Below are positions 50,260 through 58,688 of a DNA stretch of 64,000 nucleotides, piece after piece. Under the pieces are notes generated by a model. It had not been told where the DNA came from. It made no database searches and saw only the letters and a program-made list of their open reading frames with translations. The position numbers and the translations under genes are program-made. Position 1 is the stretch's first letter. Each line of letters opens with the position of its first letter. Origin of the DNA: Saprospiraceae bacterium (GTDB taxonomy: Bacteria; Bacteroidota; Bacteroidia; Chitinophagales; Saprospiraceae); assembly GCA_020848995.1 (NCBI GenBank), contig JADLHA010000044.1, forward strand, positions 62,001-126,000. The letters run 5' to 3'.

Positions 50260-52470
50260 ATGGCGTCTTGCGACATGCGCCTCTTTGGCATACGCCACCA
50301 CGGCTCGGGATCCGCCCTGAGGCTGATCGCTGCCCTGGAAACCTTCAGCCCAGATGCCCTGGCAATTGAATTGCCGTCAGATGCAGCCGAACTGGTTGCA
50401 CGTCTGCAAATTACCCGCCACCGGCCACCCATTGCTTTTTTGCATTACGACCAGGATAAACCCGAGCGGGCGATCTACCTGCCCATGGCCGTTTTTAGTC
50501 CGGAGTACCAGGCCCTCCACTACGCCTGGACAAATGCGGTGCCCGTACACTGCATCGACCTGCCCGCAGCAGCCGGCCTCTGTCTCTCCAGATCCAGCGA
50601 ATCGGCCAAAGTCCATATCCAGGCAGAGTATGCGCACATGGTTGCTGACCCAATCGGTTACCTCGCCCGGCAGGCGGGTTACCGCGATGGGGAGCGCTGG
50701 TGGGAAAGCCATTTTGAACGGTGGACAGATCACGAACAGTTGTTTGCCCTGGTCTGCGAGCTGATGGGAGCACTCCGAGAACAGACCGGTGGAATGGACG
50801 ATGGGGAAACCCTTCTGCGGGAAACGTGGATGCGCCGGCAACTGCGCGCACTGCTGGCGTCGGGATGCCGCAGGCTGGCGGTGGTATGCGGTGCCTGGCA
50901 TGCACCCGTCCTCTCCACGGCACAGCTGGAGGTGACCCCGGAATCCCCGCTTCCCGAAATAAAGACCTGTGCCGCTGCCGGCGCCATCATTCCATGGACG
51001 TACCGCCACATAGCCCTCACCCCGGCCTACACCGCGGGAGTGCCAAACCCCATGTGGCACGATGTGTTGTTTCAGCATAAAGACCATGCACCCGCTGCTT
51101 TTCTTTCACATGCTGCACAATGCTTCCGCAAACATGGACATGAGATCGCGCCGAGCGCGGTGATCGAAGCCTGCCGGCTGGCAGAGCACCTGGCCCTGTT
51201 GCGGGAATTTCCGGCGCCGGGGATCGAAGAATTGCTCGAAGCGGCATCGGTGTTGATGCCTCTGAAACAAACCGGTTTTGATCCGGAGGATAAGTTGTTG
51301 TACGGCGAGGTGACCGGATACGTGGAACTCAGCCGGGAAAGCCTGCCCTTTGTTCAACATTTTCACAACCGGCTCACCGCATTGCGAATGAACCGGTTTT
51401 GGAAAGACGGACCGCCACCCGAAAGGCTCCTCGATTTGCGCGAGCCCCCGCAACTCGAAGTTTCGCGGTTCCTGCACGCCTGTGTGGTCCTCGACCTCGC
51501 TTGGGCACTGCCGGTTGAACTGGATTGGAACGCTCGTGGCAACTTCAATGAAAGGTGGATGTTCCATTGGAATCCCGGATTGGAGATAGAATTGGTCGAG
51601 CTGGCGCTGCTCGGCAATACCCTTGAGCAATGTTGCGGTGCCAGGATTCGCCAAAAAATAGGCAGCGCGCATGCCCTTCCTGACATCGCTCTGTGGCTGG
51701 AACATTCGCTGAAAGCGGGACTCGACGAACTGTGGCCGGACCTCGCCGCTGCCCTGGATCGCATTTGCCTCCAGGACCATGACCTCGTGCAGCTCGCCCG
51801 CATGATCCGGCCTTTACAGGCAATCCTCGATTACGGATCGCTCCATGGAACTCCTACCGATTTTGCCGCCCGGTCGCTGGAAGGACTCTTGTCCCACCTC
51901 GTCAACCGCTTTTCCAACCATTGCATCCAGTTAAGTCAGGACCGCGCCCAGGCCATGATGGAAGCCCTGCTAGCGGTTCAGTACCACCTGGACAAAAATG
52001 GAAGCGGGGAATGGGTTTCCCTTTGGAAGGGGCAACTTCGATCGATCGCCCACCACAGGGAGTCCCACCCCCTGCTGCGGGGGAAGTGCTGGAGCCTGCT
52101 CGCGGGCCTGAAGGAGATCGACGAAAGAGAATTTCTCGAGGCCCTGCAGCGCGAGTTTGCACCGCAAATTGGCGTTCAACAGGCAGCCGAGTGGTTCGAG
52201 GGTTTTCTTCATGGGCAGTCTCCGTTTTTCCTCCTGTTGCCCGATGCACTGCAATGTCTCAACCAGTGGCTTGCCGTGCAGGAAGAAGAAGACTTCCTGG
52301 CTTTCCTTCCCCTGATGCGAAGGTCGTTTGCACAGATGAAAGCGTCAGAAAGGAAAAGAATTCTGCAAGCCCTCGAAGGTCATCGGTCAAACCAGCCGTC
52401 AGATTGGGTTTGGCTGTTGCACTCCGAACGAATGTCCATCATCGATGCGGGTTGCCATCGGCGAGGCTGA
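50260..52470 (+). CDS. DUF5682 family protein (MoxR-associated, TraB/ChaN/EreA-like fold)
   Basis: A 736-residue protein. The N-terminal half matches DUF5682: LFGIRHHGSGSALRLIAALETFSPDALAIELP near 5-36, AIYLPMAVFSPEYQALHYAWTNAVPVHCIDLP near 69-100 and RLAVVCGAWHAPVLSTAQLE near 205-224. The R-H-H and G-x-x-H motifs recall the TraB/ChaN/erythromycin-esterase superfamily and may bind metal. The C-terminal half is helical. The family is normally encoded with a MoxR ATPase, a VWA protein and sometimes DUF5691/SWIM proteins; only MoxR is here. Biological role unknown. Confidence 0.87.
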   Translation: MASCDMRLFGIRHHGSGSALRLIAALETFSPDALAIELPSDAAELVARLQITRHRPPIAFLHYDQDKPERAIYLPMAVFSPEYQALHYAWTNAVPVHCIDLPAAAGLCLSRSSESAKVHIQAEYAHMVADPIGYLARQAGYRDGERWWESHFERWTDHEQLFALVCELMGALREQTGGMDDGETLLRETWMRRQLRALLASGCRRLAVVCGAWHAPVLSTAQLEVTPESPLPEIKTCAAAGAIIPWTYRHIALTPAYTAGVPNPMWHDVLFQHKDHAPAAFLSHAAQCFRKHGHEIAPSAVIEACRLAEHLALLREFPAPGIEELLEAASVLMPLKQTGFDPEDKLLYGEVTGYVELSRESLPFVQHFHNRLTALRMNRFWKDGPPPERLLDLREPPQLEVSRFLHACVVLDLAWALPVELDWNARGNFNERWMFHWNPGLEIELVELALLGNTLEQCCGARIRQKIGSAHALPDIALWLEHSLKAGLDELWPDLAAALDRICLQDHDLVQLARMIRPLQAILDYGSLHGTPTDFAARSLEGLLSHLVNRFSNHCIQLSQDRAQAMMEALLAVQYHLDKNGSGEWVSLWKGQLRSIAHHRESHPLLRGKCWSLLAGLKEIDEREFLEALQREFAPQIGVQQAAEWFEGFLHGQSPFFLLLPDALQCLNQWLAVQEEEDFLAFLPLMRRSFAQMKASERKRILQALEGHRSNQPSDWVWLLHSERMSIIDAGCHRRG

Positions 52471-52496
52471 GGCTAAGCAGAAAAACAACTGGGCGT

Positions 52497-53267
52497 TCAT
52501 TCTTCTTCACCGGCATCATTCCCGGCTTCGATGGGGCGTTCCTCGAGCCAGAACTCGTTTGCCTGATCGCCTTTGGTGATCTGAAGTTTTTGGAGGTTTA
52601 CGAGTTCGAGCAGCCCCAAAAACACTACGATCGCGTGGATGCGGTTTTCGCAATGGCTGAAAATGTCGTCAAAGTAAACTTTTGCCCGGTTTTGCAAGGT
52701 ATTCAACAGTCGCTCCTGTTCATTTTCAATCTCGTAGGTGTAATTGAAAATCCGGTGTACAATCGATTTGGGAGCTTGTTCGTAGCGTTCCACCAGCCGC
52801 TGAAACACCTTCATCAGGTTGAACAGGTTGAGCGTTTCCCATTCGGCGTCGACGAGCGCTTTTTGCGCCAGGGATTCAAATTCGCCTTTTAGGTTGCCCT
52901 TTGGCAGCCGGAAGTACTGGTCATCTTCCATTGCGCTGAACGTGTCGATCACTTCTTTGATGGACTTGTACTCGAGCAAGCGCTGGATGAGTTCTTTGCG
53001 GGGGTCGATCTCCTGGTCGTTTTCGTCGAGTTCCTTGCGGGGCAGGAGCATCTTTGCTTTGATGCGGATCAGGCTTGCAGCAACCAGGATGAACTCGCTG
53101 GCCAGGTCGATGTTGAGCTCTTCCAATTGTCGCAGGTAATCCAGAAAATCGCCGGTGATTTTGGCGATGGGGATGTCGTAAATGTCGAGCTCGTCGCGTT
53201 CGATAAAAAAGAGCAGCAGGTCGAAAGGACCCTCGAATTGCTGGAGTTTGATCGTATAGGTATTCAT
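52497..53267 (-). CDS. scpA: Segregation and condensation protein A
   Basis: A 256-residue kleisin that links the heads of SMC in the bacterial condensin. It has the signature N-terminus YTIKLQQFEGPFDLLLFFIERDELDIYDIPIAKIT, then LDYLRQLEELNIDLASEFILVAASLIRIKAKMLLP near 45-80 and the C-terminal winged helix (FDDIFSHCENRIHAIVVFLGLLELVNLQKL near 195-225). A Glu-rich tail ends the protein. ScpB and SMC lie elsewhere. It is divergent from the methylase gene at 53351. Confidence 0.94.
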   Translation of the reverse strand: MNTYTIKLQQFEGPFDLLLFFIERDELDIYDIPIAKITGDFLDYLRQLEELNIDLASEFILVAASLIRIKAKMLLPRKELDENDQEIDPRKELIQRLLEYKSIKEVIDTFSAMEDDQYFRLPKGNLKGEFESLAQKALVDAEWETLNLFNLMKVFQRLVERYEQAPKSIVHRIFNYTYEIENEQERLLNTLQNRAKVYFDDIFSHCENRIHAIVVFLGLLELVNLQKLQITKGDQANEFWLEERPIEAGNDAGEEE

Positions 53268-53350
53268 CGCACGCGCTAAAAAGGCTTGCGAAGTTAAGGC
53301 AATTGCCAGGGATGGCCAAAATCCCGGGCAAAATGGGCTATCTTTCCCGC

Positions 53351-54058
53351 ATGCAAGCTGCCGCCATACACCTCATTCCCGTTCCCCTATCCGGTGCCGG
53401 GATCGACCAACTCAGCCGGGAGGCCATTGAAGCGGCGCATGCGCTGGATTTTTTTGTTGCCGAACGGGCCAAATCGGCCCGCAGCTTTCTGCGGGCGGCC
53501 CGGCATCCTCTGCCGGCTTCGGAAGTGGAAGTGGTACAAATGCCACGTGAAGACCTCCGCAGTTTTTTTCGGGATTTGCTTACTGCCGTTCAACGTGGGC
53601 GCGGACTTGGCGTATTGTCTGAAGCAGGCGTTCCCTGTGTTGCGGATCCCGGGGCAGAATTGGTCGCACTGGCACACCAACACAACATTGAAGTCAGGCC
53701 CTACCCGGGACCCAATTCGCTGATCCTTGCCTTGATGGCTTCGGGAATGAATGCCCAGGCATTTACTTTCCATGGTTATCTGCCGTCAAAAAAGGATCCC
53801 CTGCGCCAAAAACTTGCACAATTGGCAGCCGAGTGGAAAAAAAACCGCATCCCTCAAGCTTTTATGGAGACCCCTTACCGCAATCACCAGGTATTTGATG
53901 CCATCAGGAATCACGTGGCGGGTACTACGGCGCTTTGTGTTGCCAGCCAACTTGGCAATCCGGATCAGCTCATCCGCCGACGGCTCGTTTCCGAGTGGAC
54001 GGATGCGGATTGTGCAAAGCATTTTGACATGCCATCCATTTTTATTTTGGGCGAATGA
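53351..54058 (+). CDS. SAM-dependent methylase of the tetrapyrrole/RsmI fold
   Basis: A 235-residue SAM methylase related to RsmI but more divergent. It has IHLIPVPLSGAGIDQLSREAIEA at the N-terminus, FFVAERAKSARSFLRAA near 33, LGVLSEAGVPCVADPGAELVALAHQ near 80-104, YPGPNSLILALMASGMNAQAFTFHGYLPSKK near 112-142 and FMETPYRNH near 164. RsmI has TPIGNL and EDTR at the first positions, so this paralogue may have another substrate. Paralogues of this kind are widespread in Bacteroidota, with unknown targets. The stop overlaps the GH16 start by four bases. Confidence 0.82.
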   Translation: MQAAAIHLIPVPLSGAGIDQLSREAIEAAHALDFFVAERAKSARSFLRAARHPLPASEVEVVQMPREDLRSFFRDLLTAVQRGRGLGVLSEAGVPCVADPGAELVALAHQHNIEVRPYPGPNSLILALMASGMNAQAFTFHGYLPSKKDPLRQKLAQLAAEWKKNRIPQAFMETPYRNHQVFDAIRNHVAGTTALCVASQLGNPDQLIRRRLVSEWTDADCAKHFDMPSIFILGE

Positions 54059-54939
54059 AGAGCATATCTTGGTCTTTGGCTCTGTGGGTTATGGTTTCTG
54101 CGGCAATTGCTCAGCAGGATTCCATTTTGGTCGTTGGCCCCACCGGGCTCGAATTGTGCCCTGAGGCACCCTGGGTCCTCGTATGGGGCGACGAATTTGA
54201 CGGCGACCGGCTCGACGAAACAAAATGGTTCAGCTATTTCCCGTTCACAGCAGATGGTTCAGATTCCTGTGCGGCCTGCAGGGGATTGGTAGGAGATGAA
54301 TTCTTGTCCGATGCGAACCTAGTCGTCCGGAATGGCAGCCTGTTCATCGAAGCCAAAAGGGAAGACACCACTTGGTTTGGACGGCAGTTCGCCTACACCT
54401 CTGGGAATATTTTTTCAAAGACGGGTTTCCGGTATGGCCGTTTTGAGATCCGTTGCCGCCTGCCTAAGGGCCGTGGCTTTTGGCCTTCGTTCTGGTCTGC
54501 GGGAGACGGCGTACCGGAAGAGATCGACGTATTTGAATCCAAAGGTCACATCCTGCGCCAGTTGCAGACCAATTACCACCACTGCTACAACAGGAGGGGT
54601 TGCCAAAATCCCCGGTGGCATTGGACGCCTTACCAGGACGACTGGAATACCTATGCGGTGGAGTGGGATCCCTATTACCTGCGTTGGTATGTCAACGGCA
54701 AAATCGTACGCGTCTTGCCGGGCTACACCAATGAGCAAAGTGGTCGCACCATCAGGGGTTGCCGCCTCAAAGAGGGAAGGTACCGGGCAGTCGAAAAGTT
54801 CCCGAGGCATCCGCACCGGATCATTTCCGGTCTTGGAGTCAGGGGCGTGTTTGGCGGACGCGTGTCCTCAAAAACAAAATTTCCATCGGCCATGGAAATC
54901 GATTACATCCGCATCTTTCAGCGCCCGGGTCAGGAGTAG
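54055..54939 (+). CDS. Glycoside hydrolase family 16 protein (beta-glucanase-like)
   Basis: A 294-residue secreted enzyme with signal peptide KSISWSLALWVMVSAAIAQQ. The GH16 catalytic motif E-I-D-x-x-E is in VPEEIDVFESKGHILRQL near 161-178, giving both the nucleophile and the acid/base Glu. Upstream are WVLVWGDEFDGDRLDETKW near 40 and FGRQFAYTSGNIFSKTGFRYGRFEIRCRLPKGRGFWPSFW. It should cut beta-1,3 or mixed-link glucan, agar-type or related polysaccharide. There is no T9SS tail. Its 3' end overlaps the convergent deacetylase gene by ten bases. Confidence 0.92.
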   Translation: MKSISWSLALWVMVSAAIAQQDSILVVGPTGLELCPEAPWVLVWGDEFDGDRLDETKWFSYFPFTADGSDSCAACRGLVGDEFLSDANLVVRNGSLFIEAKREDTTWFGRQFAYTSGNIFSKTGFRYGRFEIRCRLPKGRGFWPSFWSAGDGVPEEIDVFESKGHILRQLQTNYHHCYNRRGCQNPRWHWTPYQDDWNTYAVEWDPYYLRWYVNGKIVRVLPGYTNEQSGRTIRGCRLKEGRYRAVEKFPRHPHRIISGLGVRGVFGGRVSSKTKFPSAMEIDYIRIFQRPGQE

Positions 54940-55592
54940 GCTACCACTTCCGGGACGGCGTGTTTGCAAAGGGCCCCTGCATCTATGGCGCGAAACGAAT
55001 AACCCTCGTCAGAATAATACTGCAACACCTCGGGCAGAACCTGCCTTAGGGTGTGTATGGATTTGCGGGAGTCGTGAAAGACGACAATCGAGCCCGGTTG
55101 TGCATGGCGGACCACGTTCAGGTAGCAGCTTGCCGGATCGATGCCCGGGTCAAAATCACCACTGAGTACATCCCACATCACGATGGTGTAGTGGTGCCTG
55201 AGCACACGGCTCTGGGCCAAACGAATGCGGCCGTATGGAGGCCGGTAAAGATTCGACTTCGCCACCTGAGCCCCTTTTCGGACGTTTCGAACGTATTCGG
55301 TCAGCCCTGTACCCCAACCCGAAACGTGGTTGTAGCTGTGGTTGCCCAGGGTATGCCCTTCTTCATGGATACGGCTGACCAACCCTGGATACCGTTCAAT
55401 GTTCTGACCTACGCAGAAAAAGCTTGCCTTGGCCTGAAACGCAGCGAGAAGATCCAGGATCCAGGGGGTGGATTCAGGCACGGGCCCGTCGTCGAAACTC
55501 AGGTACAGTTCTTTGTCGTTGGTAGGAATTCGCCACACCAGGTCCGGAAAGAGCTGTTGGAGGATTTTCGGGGTAGTGCTCAGATAAAGCAT
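54930..55592 (-). CDS. Polysaccharide deacetylase (NodB/CE4 family)
   Basis: A 220-residue CE4 deacetylase, acting on N- or O-acetylated sugars of peptidoglycan, chitin or exopolysaccharide. Motif 1 is LYLSFDDGPVPESTPWILDLL with the catalytic Asp and a metal Asp near 31-33. Motif 2 is EGHTLGNHSYNH (metal His pair) near 77-88. Motif 3 is YRPPYGRIR near 117. Motif 4 is MWDVLSGDFDPG and motif 5 includes VVFHDSRKS. No signal peptide is clear; the N-terminal hydrophobic start MLYLSTTPKILQQLF is weak. The ATG at 55649 would add 19 residues. It overlaps GH16 end to end. Confidence 0.88.
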   Translation of the reverse strand: MLYLSTTPKILQQLFPDLVWRIPTNDKELYLSFDDGPVPESTPWILDLLAAFQAKASFFCVGQNIERYPGLVSRIHEEGHTLGNHSYNHVSGWGTGLTEYVRNVRKGAQVAKSNLYRPPYGRIRLAQSRVLRHHYTIVMWDVLSGDFDPGIDPASCYLNVVRHAQPGSIVVFHDSRKSIHTLRQVLPEVLQYYSDEGYSFRAIDAGALCKHAVPEVVAYS

Positions 55593-55719
55593 GAATGGTA
55601 AGAGTCGCTGTGCCCAAAGGTCTGTAGAAGCCACTGGTCTCCAAGGCAATTATTAAATGATTAACAAAGCTTTATGCACTTCAGTGTGCATATTTGCATA
55701 CTTTTTACAATTCTACTGA

Positions 55720-57240
55720 ATGCCTGATTCCGTTCGTTTGCGTTTTGCACCCAGCCCGACCGGCGCCTTGCACATTGGAGGCATTCGAACGGCGCTTTAC
55801 AACTACCTGCTTGCGCGAAAACTCGGAGGCAGGTTTATTTTGCGCATTGAGGACACCGACCGGACCCGGTATGTCGAAGGAGCAGAAGACTACATCGTCC
55901 GCAGCCTTGAATGGCTTGGCCTCTTTCCGGACGAAAGTCCCCAATGCGGTGGCCCATTTGGCCCGTATCGCCAGTCTGAACGCATGCACATTTACCGGGA
56001 GCACGCCGAACAATTGGTAGCAGCTGGAAAAGCTTACTACGCATTCGATATGCCGGAGGCGATTGAGCACTTGCGAAGCCAGGGCAACCGGCAATACGAC
56101 GCAACCACGAGGATGTCGATGGTCAATTCGCTGACCATGACGGCCAGCGAACTTGCCGAGGCGCAACAGCAACAGCGTCCACACGTCATCCGCCTGCTGG
56201 TCACCGAAGGAGAGAAGGTCATCATCCGCGACATCATCCGCGGCGAGGTGCAGTTCGATACCTCCACCCTCGACGACAAGGTGCTGATCAAATCCGACGG
56301 AATGCCTACCTACCACATGGCCAACGTCGTCGACGACCGGCTGATGCAGATTACCCACGTCATCCGTGGTGAAGAATGGCTGCCATCTACCGCACACCAT
56401 GCATTGTTGTATGCTGCTTTTGGTTGGGAGGACCAGATGCCCGCTTTTGCACATCTTCCCCTGATCCTCAAGCCAACCGGCAACGGCAAACTCTCCAAGC
56501 GCGATGGAGTGCAGTTTGGGTTTCCGGTATTTCCGATCGACTGGCAACAACCCGACGGCACGCGCTTTCCGGGATTTCGCGAATGGGGATTTGAGCCGGA
56601 GGCCATGATCAACTTTCTTGCCCTGCTGGGTTGGAACCCGGGTACGGACCAGGAAGTGTTTTCGCTGGAAGAATTGATTGGTGCGTTTTCCCTGGAGAAA
56701 ATTGTCAAGTCCGGAGCGCGGTTCGATTTTGAAAAGTGCAAGTGGTTCAACCAGCAGTGCCTGCTGCATGCCGATGCTGCAACTTTGTGCCACCGGATCG
56801 AACGCGATTTTGCCCAGCGCGGGTTTGAGCTTACGGAAGCGCAGGCAGAAACCATCGTCCAGCTCTACCGCGAGCGCGTGGTTTACTTTAAAGATTTTTT
56901 TGAACAGGCAGCAGGATATTTTCTTCCTGCGGTGCAATGCGATGCCGGTTATATTGAAAAGCGATTCCGCTCCGGCTGGGTGCCGCTGTTGGTGCAATTG
57001 CAGGTCGGCGCTGCCGCCTGGGCGAACTGGGACCCCGCAACGCTGGAAGGGAAGGTGAAAGAATTTGCAGGCCAGGCCGGGATCAAGCCAGGAGAGTTTT
57101 TCCCGTTGCTGCGCGTGGTCATGGTAGGATCGCCAAACGGCCCCGACCTGTTTCGGATGATTGCTTTTATGGGCAAAGAGCGGTTTCTTCTGCGCATTGC
57201 ACAATTTATCGAATCACACAAAGACCTCCAAGCCGGATGA
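55720..57240 (+). CDS. gltX: Glutamyl-tRNA synthetase
   Basis: A 506-residue class I aminoacyl-tRNA synthetase charging tRNA-Glu. The HIGH motif is in LRFAPSPTGALHIGGIRTALYNYLLAR near 7-33. DTDRTRYVEGAEDYI follows near 46. The KMSKS-like loop is GNGKLSKRDGVQFGFPVF near 253-270. The C-terminal anticodon-binding domain ends near 506. Its stop overlaps the beta-CASP hydrolase start by four bases (ATGA, 57237-57240). A long minus-strand frame over this gene is a codon shadow. Confidence 0.97.
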   Translation: MPDSVRLRFAPSPTGALHIGGIRTALYNYLLARKLGGRFILRIEDTDRTRYVEGAEDYIVRSLEWLGLFPDESPQCGGPFGPYRQSERMHIYREHAEQLVAAGKAYYAFDMPEAIEHLRSQGNRQYDATTRMSMVNSLTMTASELAEAQQQQRPHVIRLLVTEGEKVIIRDIIRGEVQFDTSTLDDKVLIKSDGMPTYHMANVVDDRLMQITHVIRGEEWLPSTAHHALLYAAFGWEDQMPAFAHLPLILKPTGNGKLSKRDGVQFGFPVFPIDWQQPDGTRFPGFREWGFEPEAMINFLALLGWNPGTDQEVFSLEELIGAFSLEKIVKSGARFDFEKCKWFNQQCLLHADAATLCHRIERDFAQRGFELTEAQAETIVQLYRERVVYFKDFFEQAAGYFLPAVQCDAGYIEKRFRSGWVPLLVQLQVGAAAWANWDPATLEGKVKEFAGQAGIKPGEFFPLLRVVMVGSPNGPDLFRMIAFMGKERFLLRIAQFIESHKDLQAG

Positions 57241-58661
57241 AAATACAATTTTGCGGCGCCGCTCAGGGTGTAACGGGTTCGTCTCACTTGCTGACACTCG
57301 ACAACGGATACAGGATCCTTCTCGACTGTGGATTGTTTCAGGGGGAGGATGAAAAAATTGAGAACATCAATTCCGACTGGCTGTTTGACCCGGCCGACGT
57401 CGACGTGCTGCTGTTGTCGCATGCCCACATCGACCATTGTGGCAGAATTCCTCGCCTGGTGAAAGACGGGTTCCGGGGAAATATTTTTTGCACCCACGCC
57501 ACGCGCGACCTTGCTGAGATCATGTTGATGGATACGGCCTACATTCAGGAGCGCGACGCCGAATACCACAACGAGCGCATTAAAAGAAAAAACAAAAAGT
57601 CGCGAGGTCACCAACCCCAGCAAGCTTACCAGAAGCCACTCTACAATAGTCGGGACGTCACGGCGGCCATGAAGCATTTCATTTCCGTTTCCTACGAACG
57701 GTGGATCGACGTGGCGAAGGGGGTGCGCATGTACCTCACCGATGCGGGGCACATCCTTGGCAGTGCGAGCATCAATCTGGAGTTGAGTGGCGGTGGCGAT
57801 CGGCTTCGGCTGGGATTTACCGGCGACATCGGAAGGCCGGACCGGCCCATTCTGCGAGACCCCCAGCCAATGCTTCCCGCCGATGTAGTGGTGGCCGAAT
57901 CGACGTATGGGGACCGGCTGCACCTGCAACCGCCTGCTGAAAAAGACATGCTGCTCAACATCATCCGCGATACCTGCGTGCATCGCAGGGGAAAGCTCAT
58001 CGTGCCGGCCTTCAGCCTTGGCAGGACACAGGAGCTGGTGTATATGCTTGACCAGTTGTCGAACGAAGGCAAGTTGCCCAACATTCCGGTTTACGTCGAC
58101 AGCCCACTGGCGGTGAGCGCGACCGATATTTACAAAGAACACTCGGAGTGTTTCGACGAAGAGCTTTATGCCTACATCCTCAAGGACCCCGACCCCTTTG
58201 GTTTCCGCCGGCTGACGTACATCACCGACGTCGCAGAATCCAAAGTACTCAACACCAGTAAGGAACCCTGCATCATCATTTCGGCTGCCGGCATGGTCAA
58301 CGCGGGAAGGATCCAGCACCACGTGTACAACAACATCGAAAATCCGAAGAACACCATCCTGCTCGTAGGCTACAGTCCGCCACAGACACCTGGAGGCAAA
58401 CTTCGCACCCGGCCGGAGACGCTGCGCCTTTTTGGGGACGAGCTTCAGGTACGGGCGGCTGTGGAGATCATGGACTCCTTTTCGGCACACGGCGACCAGC
58501 GGGAGATGCGGCAATTTCTCGAAAACCAGAGGACGTCATGCAAAAAGCTGTTCCTCGTTCACGGAGACGACGACGTGCTTCCGGTGTATGCCAGCTTTTT
58601 GGCCGAAGAGGGATTTGTGCAGCCGGAAATTCCAGCCAGGGGTGCCATGCATCATTTGTAA
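57237..58661 (+). CDS. Metallo-beta-lactamase-fold hydrolase with beta-CASP domain
   Basis: A 474-residue RNA-processing-type exo/endonuclease of the CPSF73/YsmA-like group. The MBL motif 2 is LSHAHIDHCGRIPRL near 60-74, motif 3 is MYLTDAGHILGSASINLEL near 165-183 and motif 4 LGFTGDIGRPDRPIL. The beta-CASP part has VVAESTYGDRLH near 219, VPAFSLGRTQELVYMLDQL near 258 and VDSPLAVSATDIY near 287. The last motifs ISAAGMVNAGRIQHHV and FSAHGDQREMRQFL complete the fold, as in prokaryotic KH-less CPSF-like proteins. Cellular substrate unknown. Confidence 0.9.
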   Translation: MKIQFCGAAQGVTGSSHLLTLDNGYRILLDCGLFQGEDEKIENINSDWLFDPADVDVLLLSHAHIDHCGRIPRLVKDGFRGNIFCTHATRDLAEIMLMDTAYIQERDAEYHNERIKRKNKKSRGHQPQQAYQKPLYNSRDVTAAMKHFISVSYERWIDVAKGVRMYLTDAGHILGSASINLELSGGGDRLRLGFTGDIGRPDRPILRDPQPMLPADVVVAESTYGDRLHLQPPAEKDMLLNIIRDTCVHRRGKLIVPAFSLGRTQELVYMLDQLSNEGKLPNIPVYVDSPLAVSATDIYKEHSECFDEELYAYILKDPDPFGFRRLTYITDVAESKVLNTSKEPCIIISAAGMVNAGRIQHHVYNNIENPKNTILLVGYSPPQTPGGKLRTRPETLRLFGDELQVRAAVEIMDSFSAHGDQREMRQFLENQRTSCKKLFLVHGDDDVLPVYASFLAEEGFVQPEIPARGAMHHL

Positions 58662-58663
58662 AC

Positions 58664-58688
58664 AAACGAACGTTCGTTCGTTCGTTTT
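58664..58688 (+). terminator. Candidate terminator: AAACGAACG...CGTTCGTTTT hairpin
   Basis: AAACGAACG (58664-58672) can pair with CGTTCGTTT (58679-58687) around a six-base loop, directly after the stop at 58661 and followed by TTT. It includes the 14-base palindrome at 58665-58678 shared with 26915 and 50240. The hairpin is weak for a terminator, so an operator role is also possible. Confidence 0.45.

Noticed and set aside
51921-52892. 323-codon plus frame across the end of DUF5682 and scpA
   Set aside because: It crosses two supported genes on opposite strands and has no recognisable domain.
55705-57204. 499-codon minus-strand frame opposite gltX
   Set aside because: It mirrors the codons of glutamyl-tRNA synthetase, which has clear HIGH and KLSKR motifs; the minus product has no domain resemblance.
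56949-58514. 521-codon minus-strand frame opposite gltX and the beta-CASP gene
   Set aside because: It spans two real genes and has no family resemblance. It is a by-product of GC-rich codon use.
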